NCBI GenBank assembly: GCA_945860255.1
Contig: CAMAQI010000093.1
Location: 1-8,547 of the forward strand
DNA from: Methylacidiphilum caldifontis
Lineage (GTDB): Bacteria > Verrucomicrobiota > Verrucomicrobiia > Methylacidiphilales > CAMAQI01
DNA: 8,547 nt
Direction: 5' to 3'
Shown one piece after another: positions 6,343 to 8,547 of the stretch. The notes under the pieces are model-generated. The model was not told where the DNA came from. It worked only from the letters and a program-made list of their open reading frames with translations, and did not search any database. The number at the start of each line of letters is the position of its first letter. Positions within the stretch are counted from its first letter, which is position 1. The translations under genes and the position numbers were made by a program.

Positions 6343-7242
6343 ATGACAACTATTGAGCTTTCCTTCGAATCGTGCCGTCTGATCACCCAGACTCACGCCA
6401 AAACCTTCTACTTCGCCTCTCACACCCTAGCCCCCGAAATTCGTCAGGGTGCCTATGCAATTTATGCCTTTTGTCGGATGGCAGACGATGCGGTCGACTT
6501 AGCAACCTCAGAAGCCGACCGCAAAAGTGCGGTGATTGAATTTCATGCGAAACTAGACAGTGTCTATTCAACGCAACTCTTTAACCATCAAAAAGATCCA
6601 TGGATAGAGGGATTCTCGAAAACAGTTCATCGCTATCAGATACCGAGGATTTATTTTGAAGAGCTTTTAGAAGGAATGACCCTCGATCAAGGCTCCGTAA
6701 GGGTTCAAACTTGGGAGGAGTTAGACCGTTATTGTTACCTGGTTGCGGGGGTCGTCGGGGTGATTATGACCCATCTTTTTACTCAACCGCGTCCCGAATT
6801 GCTTGCGACGGCCAAAGATCTTGGAACGGCAATGCAACTGACCAATATCCTTCGAGATATCCAAGAGGATTTTGAGCGCGATCGAATTTATCTTCCACAA
6901 GAAGAATTGGATCGCTTTGGTATTTCTGCAGAAAATTTCCATCAAGGGATCGAAAACCGGGAGTGGATTCCGTTTCTTCAATTCCAGATCCAGCGGGCTC
7001 GTGACTATTATTTGCGATCCGAATCAGGAATTCGAGAGCTTCCACAGAATGGAATTCAAAAAACCGTTTGGCTGATGCGAGTGCTCTATGCCGAAATTCT
7101 CAAGGAGATTGAAAAGAGCCACTACAATAGTTGGAAGGGACGCGTTCGGGTTTCATTTGTTAAAAAAATAGGCCTCGCACTTCCGTTGATTCTGGGTCGT
7201 TTCCCCCATAAACGCGAGATGCCGGAGCCAAGGCTGATTTGA
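6343..7242 (+). CDS. Squalene/phytoene synthase family protein
   Basis: This 299-residue enzyme belongs to the family that joins two prenyl diphosphates head to head, giving squalene, dehydrosqualene or phytoene for hopanoids, sterols or carotenoids. The first aspartate-rich motif is DDAVD (48-52) after AYAIYAFCRMA (37-47). The second is DIQED (172-176) in QLTNILRDIQEDFERDRIYLP (165-185), and both sets bind the Mg-diphosphate. HAKTFYFAS (18-26) is the usual N-terminal pattern. 'EDFERDRIYLP' resembles CrtM or CrtB forms, but product type cannot be read from sequence alone. The frame also allows starts at TTG 6301 or ATG 6310; ATG 6343 is preferred because the conserved region begins soon after it and the upstream codons overlap promoter-like boxes. 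None of the starts has a clear ribosome site. No cyclase, desaturase, or hpn/crt partner is next to it. Confidence 0.88.
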   Translation: MTTIELSFESCRLITQTHAKTFYFASHTLAPEIRQGAYAIYAFCRMADDAVDLATSEADRKSAVIEFHAKLDSVYSTQLFNHQKDPWIEGFSKTVHRYQIPRIYFEELLEGMTLDQGSVRVQTWEELDRYCYLVAGVVGVIMTHLFTQPRPELLATAKDLGTAMQLTNILRDIQEDFERDRIYLPQEELDRFGISAENFHQGIENREWIPFLQFQIQRARDYYLRSESGIRELPQNGIQKTVWLMRVLYAEILKEIEKSHYNSWKGRVRVSFVKKIGLALPLILGRFPHKREMPEPRLI

Positions 7243-7290
7243 GTGCGAATCGTTTTGATAACGAATCGACTGATTCTGGCTCCATTTTAT
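7224..7290 (+). terminator. Weak candidate terminator between convergent synthase and glycosyltransferase genes
   Basis: GGAGCCA (7224-7230) pairs with TGGCTCC (7277-7283), followed by ATTTTAT. The 46-nt interval contains a small inner hairpin, TCGTT (7250-7254) with AACGA (7260-7264). The left arm lies inside the synthase's last codons. The long loop and the short T-run make this a poor intrinsic terminator, but it is the only stem found in the 71-bp gap between the two stop codons. Confidence 0.25.
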
Positions 7291-7313
7291 GAATAGGAAC
7301 CGCTAAAATCACT

Positions 7314-8441
7314 CTATTTCTTAAGTAAAATCAATCGCTCAGCAATAAACAAACGAATTCTTTCCGCTTGAGGTCCCCATTGAAAAGATCTGGCCCACTC
7401 CCGTATCACGAATCGATCTTGAACTTTCAACGATTGCTCTTTGACCGCCCGAGCGATCGCTTCCGGCTGATCGGCAGGAACTCGAGAGCACCAATCTCCC
7501 GGTTGTAACTCTTTCAAAATGGGGAGATCCGTCGTCACTATTTTTTTCCCAGCGGCGGCATACTCCACCAGCTTCATCGGAAAGGTCTGGAGTGAATTCA
7601 CAGGCGTGAGTCGATTCGGAATTAAGGCGATCGAGGCTCTTTCCATGATAACCTGGACTTGATCATGAGTTAAGAATCCTAAAAAACGGACATTCACCGG
7701 AGCCTCTTTTCGGAGAGCCTCAATTTCACGATCACTCCCCCCCACGATCGTGAGATGAAAATCAGGAAGTAACTTCATTGCCTGAATCGCATTCGAAACC
7801 CCTTTCCATTGTTGGAAGCTTCCAAGATAGAGCAACTCAAAAGGATCGGCACGATCGAGATCCCACTCAAAAAAACAGGCCTCCGCACAATTTGGACTGA
7901 TCAATCGATATTGAGGAATCGAAAAACTTTTCTCCAATTGAGTCAAAAGATAGTGGGAGGTCGAAACAACGGCGTCGACCTTTCGATAGACCGATTGCTC
8001 TTGAAGACAAAGTTTTCGGTATCGCCATGAGCGAGAATCAAAGGCATCGGAAAAAACCTCATGGGCCTCAAAGATGAATGGAGTCTTTGGAAAAGATTTT
8101 TTAACAAAAGCCGCCGCCTTTAAATGGATGCCATAAACACAATCAAAGGCTGGTTGTTTTTTGAGCCACCCCCCCACTTGAAGATAAAAACGGGTTGAGG
8201 ACTTAATCGAAACACCTCCGATTTTCCATTCGCGGGAAAAAGTTTGGAACTCAATTCCGGAAAGATCTCCCTCACTCATCGCAAGAAGCATGCTTTTCGC
8301 TGAAATCTCTCGATCACTCGTCGCCGTAATCAGCGTGACCGAAAGGCCACAACGGGCCAATGAGAGCACTCGATTCAAGGTATGAATTTCTCGTGCTTTT
8401 CTTCCTGTAATCTCCTCCCCATATAAATATAGAATTCTCAT
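7314..8441 (-). CDS. Glycosyltransferase, GT-B fold, GT4-type
   Basis: The 375-residue protein has the two-domain layout of GT4 enzymes, which move a sugar from a nucleotide sugar to an acceptor such as a lipid or polysaccharide. The N-terminal acceptor domain (1 to about 180) contains IFEAHEVFSD (123-132), matching the ExHE pattern of many members. The C-terminal donor domain shows LYLGSFQQWKGVSNAIQAM (204-222), HLTIVGG (229-235), VRFLGFL (251-257) and FPMKLVEYAAAGKKIVTTDL (287-306). In that last block Glu293 fits the nucleotide-sugar binding Glu; the first Glu of the classical EX7E motif is not present. Sugar and acceptor cannot be predicted. No signal peptide or clear membrane helix is seen, so a cytoplasmic or peripheral membrane protein is expected. 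No strong ribosome site precedes the ATG, which lies 3 nt after the stop of the upstream gene, suggesting translational coupling. Confidence 0.9.
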   Translation of the reverse strand: MRILYLYGEEITGRKAREIHTLNRVLSLARCGLSVTLITATSDREISAKSMLLAMSEGDLSGIEFQTFSREWKIGGVSIKSSTRFYLQVGGWLKKQPAFDCVYGIHLKAAAFVKKSFPKTPFIFEAHEVFSDAFDSRSWRYRKLCLQEQSVYRKVDAVVSTSHYLLTQLEKSFSIPQYRLISPNCAEACFFEWDLDRADPFELLYLGSFQQWKGVSNAIQAMKLLPDFHLTIVGGSDREIEALRKEAPVNVRFLGFLTHDQVQVIMERASIALIPNRLTPVNSLQTFPMKLVEYAAAGKKIVTTDLPILKELQPGDWCSRVPADQPEAIARAVKEQSLKVQDRFVIREWARSFQWGPQAERIRLFIAERLILLKK

Positions 8442-8444
8442 AAT

Positions 8445-8547
8445 CTACTGTTTAACCCCCCCACTCGACGGCCTCTCGATAGTTTTTCTTTTCGCCAAGA
8501 ACTTGCGCCACCAGTTGCTTAAACCAAAACGGAGCCTCAGCGATCGA
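8445..8547 (-). CDS. Unidentified gene, C-terminal end (partial at window edge)
   Basis: On the minus strand the frame is open from the right edge to a TAG at 8447-8445 and encodes 33 residues, beginning SIAEAPFWFKQLVAQVLGEK and ending EWGVKQ. The rest of the gene lies outside the window. The segment looks like an amphipathic helical C-terminus; I do not recognise the family. Its position 3 nt upstream of a GT4 glycosyltransferase on the same strand suggests a shared operon, possibly for glycan or envelope synthesis, but this is inference from position only. Confidence 0.55.
   Translation of the reverse strand, partial: RSLRLRFGLSNWWRKFLAKRKTIERPSSGGVKQ

Noticed and set aside
7455..7462. GCGATCGC octamer, the HIP1 motif of cyanobacteria
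   Set aside because: Only an isolated copy was noticed, and the gene content does not point to a cyanobacterium.

Overview
The window reads as an accessory-to-ordinary stretch of a bacterial chromosome with near-balanced base composition. The omega-subunit gene (rpoZ) carries the 'LVN-ISRR-RQL…RPLV…ALRE-EGK' pattern that I associate from memory with Verrucomicrobia-like members of the PVC group. The 73-aa membrane protein also resembles small proteins I recall from planctomycetes and relatives. I therefore lean to a PVC-type bacterium, but no rRNA or other decisive marker is present and this placement is tentative.

Layout, left to right. (a) 3-260 (+): the C-terminal end of a DDE-type transposase whose 5' part lies outside the window. 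(b) 261-517: non-coding DNA with three consecutive perfect hairpins (331-350, 373-390, 395-418), each with a 2-nt centre, followed by an AT-rich palindrome (456-470). This is the most unusual structure in the window. (c) 518-5519 (+): four genes in one direction. They are a small two-helix membrane protein, a dicarboxylate/amino-acid:cation symporter, a SulP anion transporter with a STAS domain, and a class I-type DNA photolyase. (d) 6271-5509 (-): rpoZ followed by smpB; smpB runs tail-to-tail into the photolyase with an 11-bp overlap. (e) 6343-7242 (+): a stand-alone squalene/phytoene synthase family enzyme, divergent from rpoZ across a 71-bp region. (f) 8546-7314 (-): the last 33 codons of an unidentified gene, then 3 nt later a GT4-type glycosyltransferase that converges on the synthase.

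Functional picture. The two transporters would bring anionic solutes into the cell. The photolyase repairs UV-damaged DNA. rpoZ-smpB is a housekeeping pair for transcription and ribosome rescue. The isoprenoid synthase and the glycosyltransferase pair point to membrane or cell-surface products, with no pathway partners in view. No known defence system, CRISPR array, tRNA or rRNA was seen. The points most worth a second look are the triple-hairpin element beside the transposase end, the loss of the sodium-site aspartate in the symporter's NMDGT motif (NQNGT here), and the compact rpoZ/synthase divergent control region.
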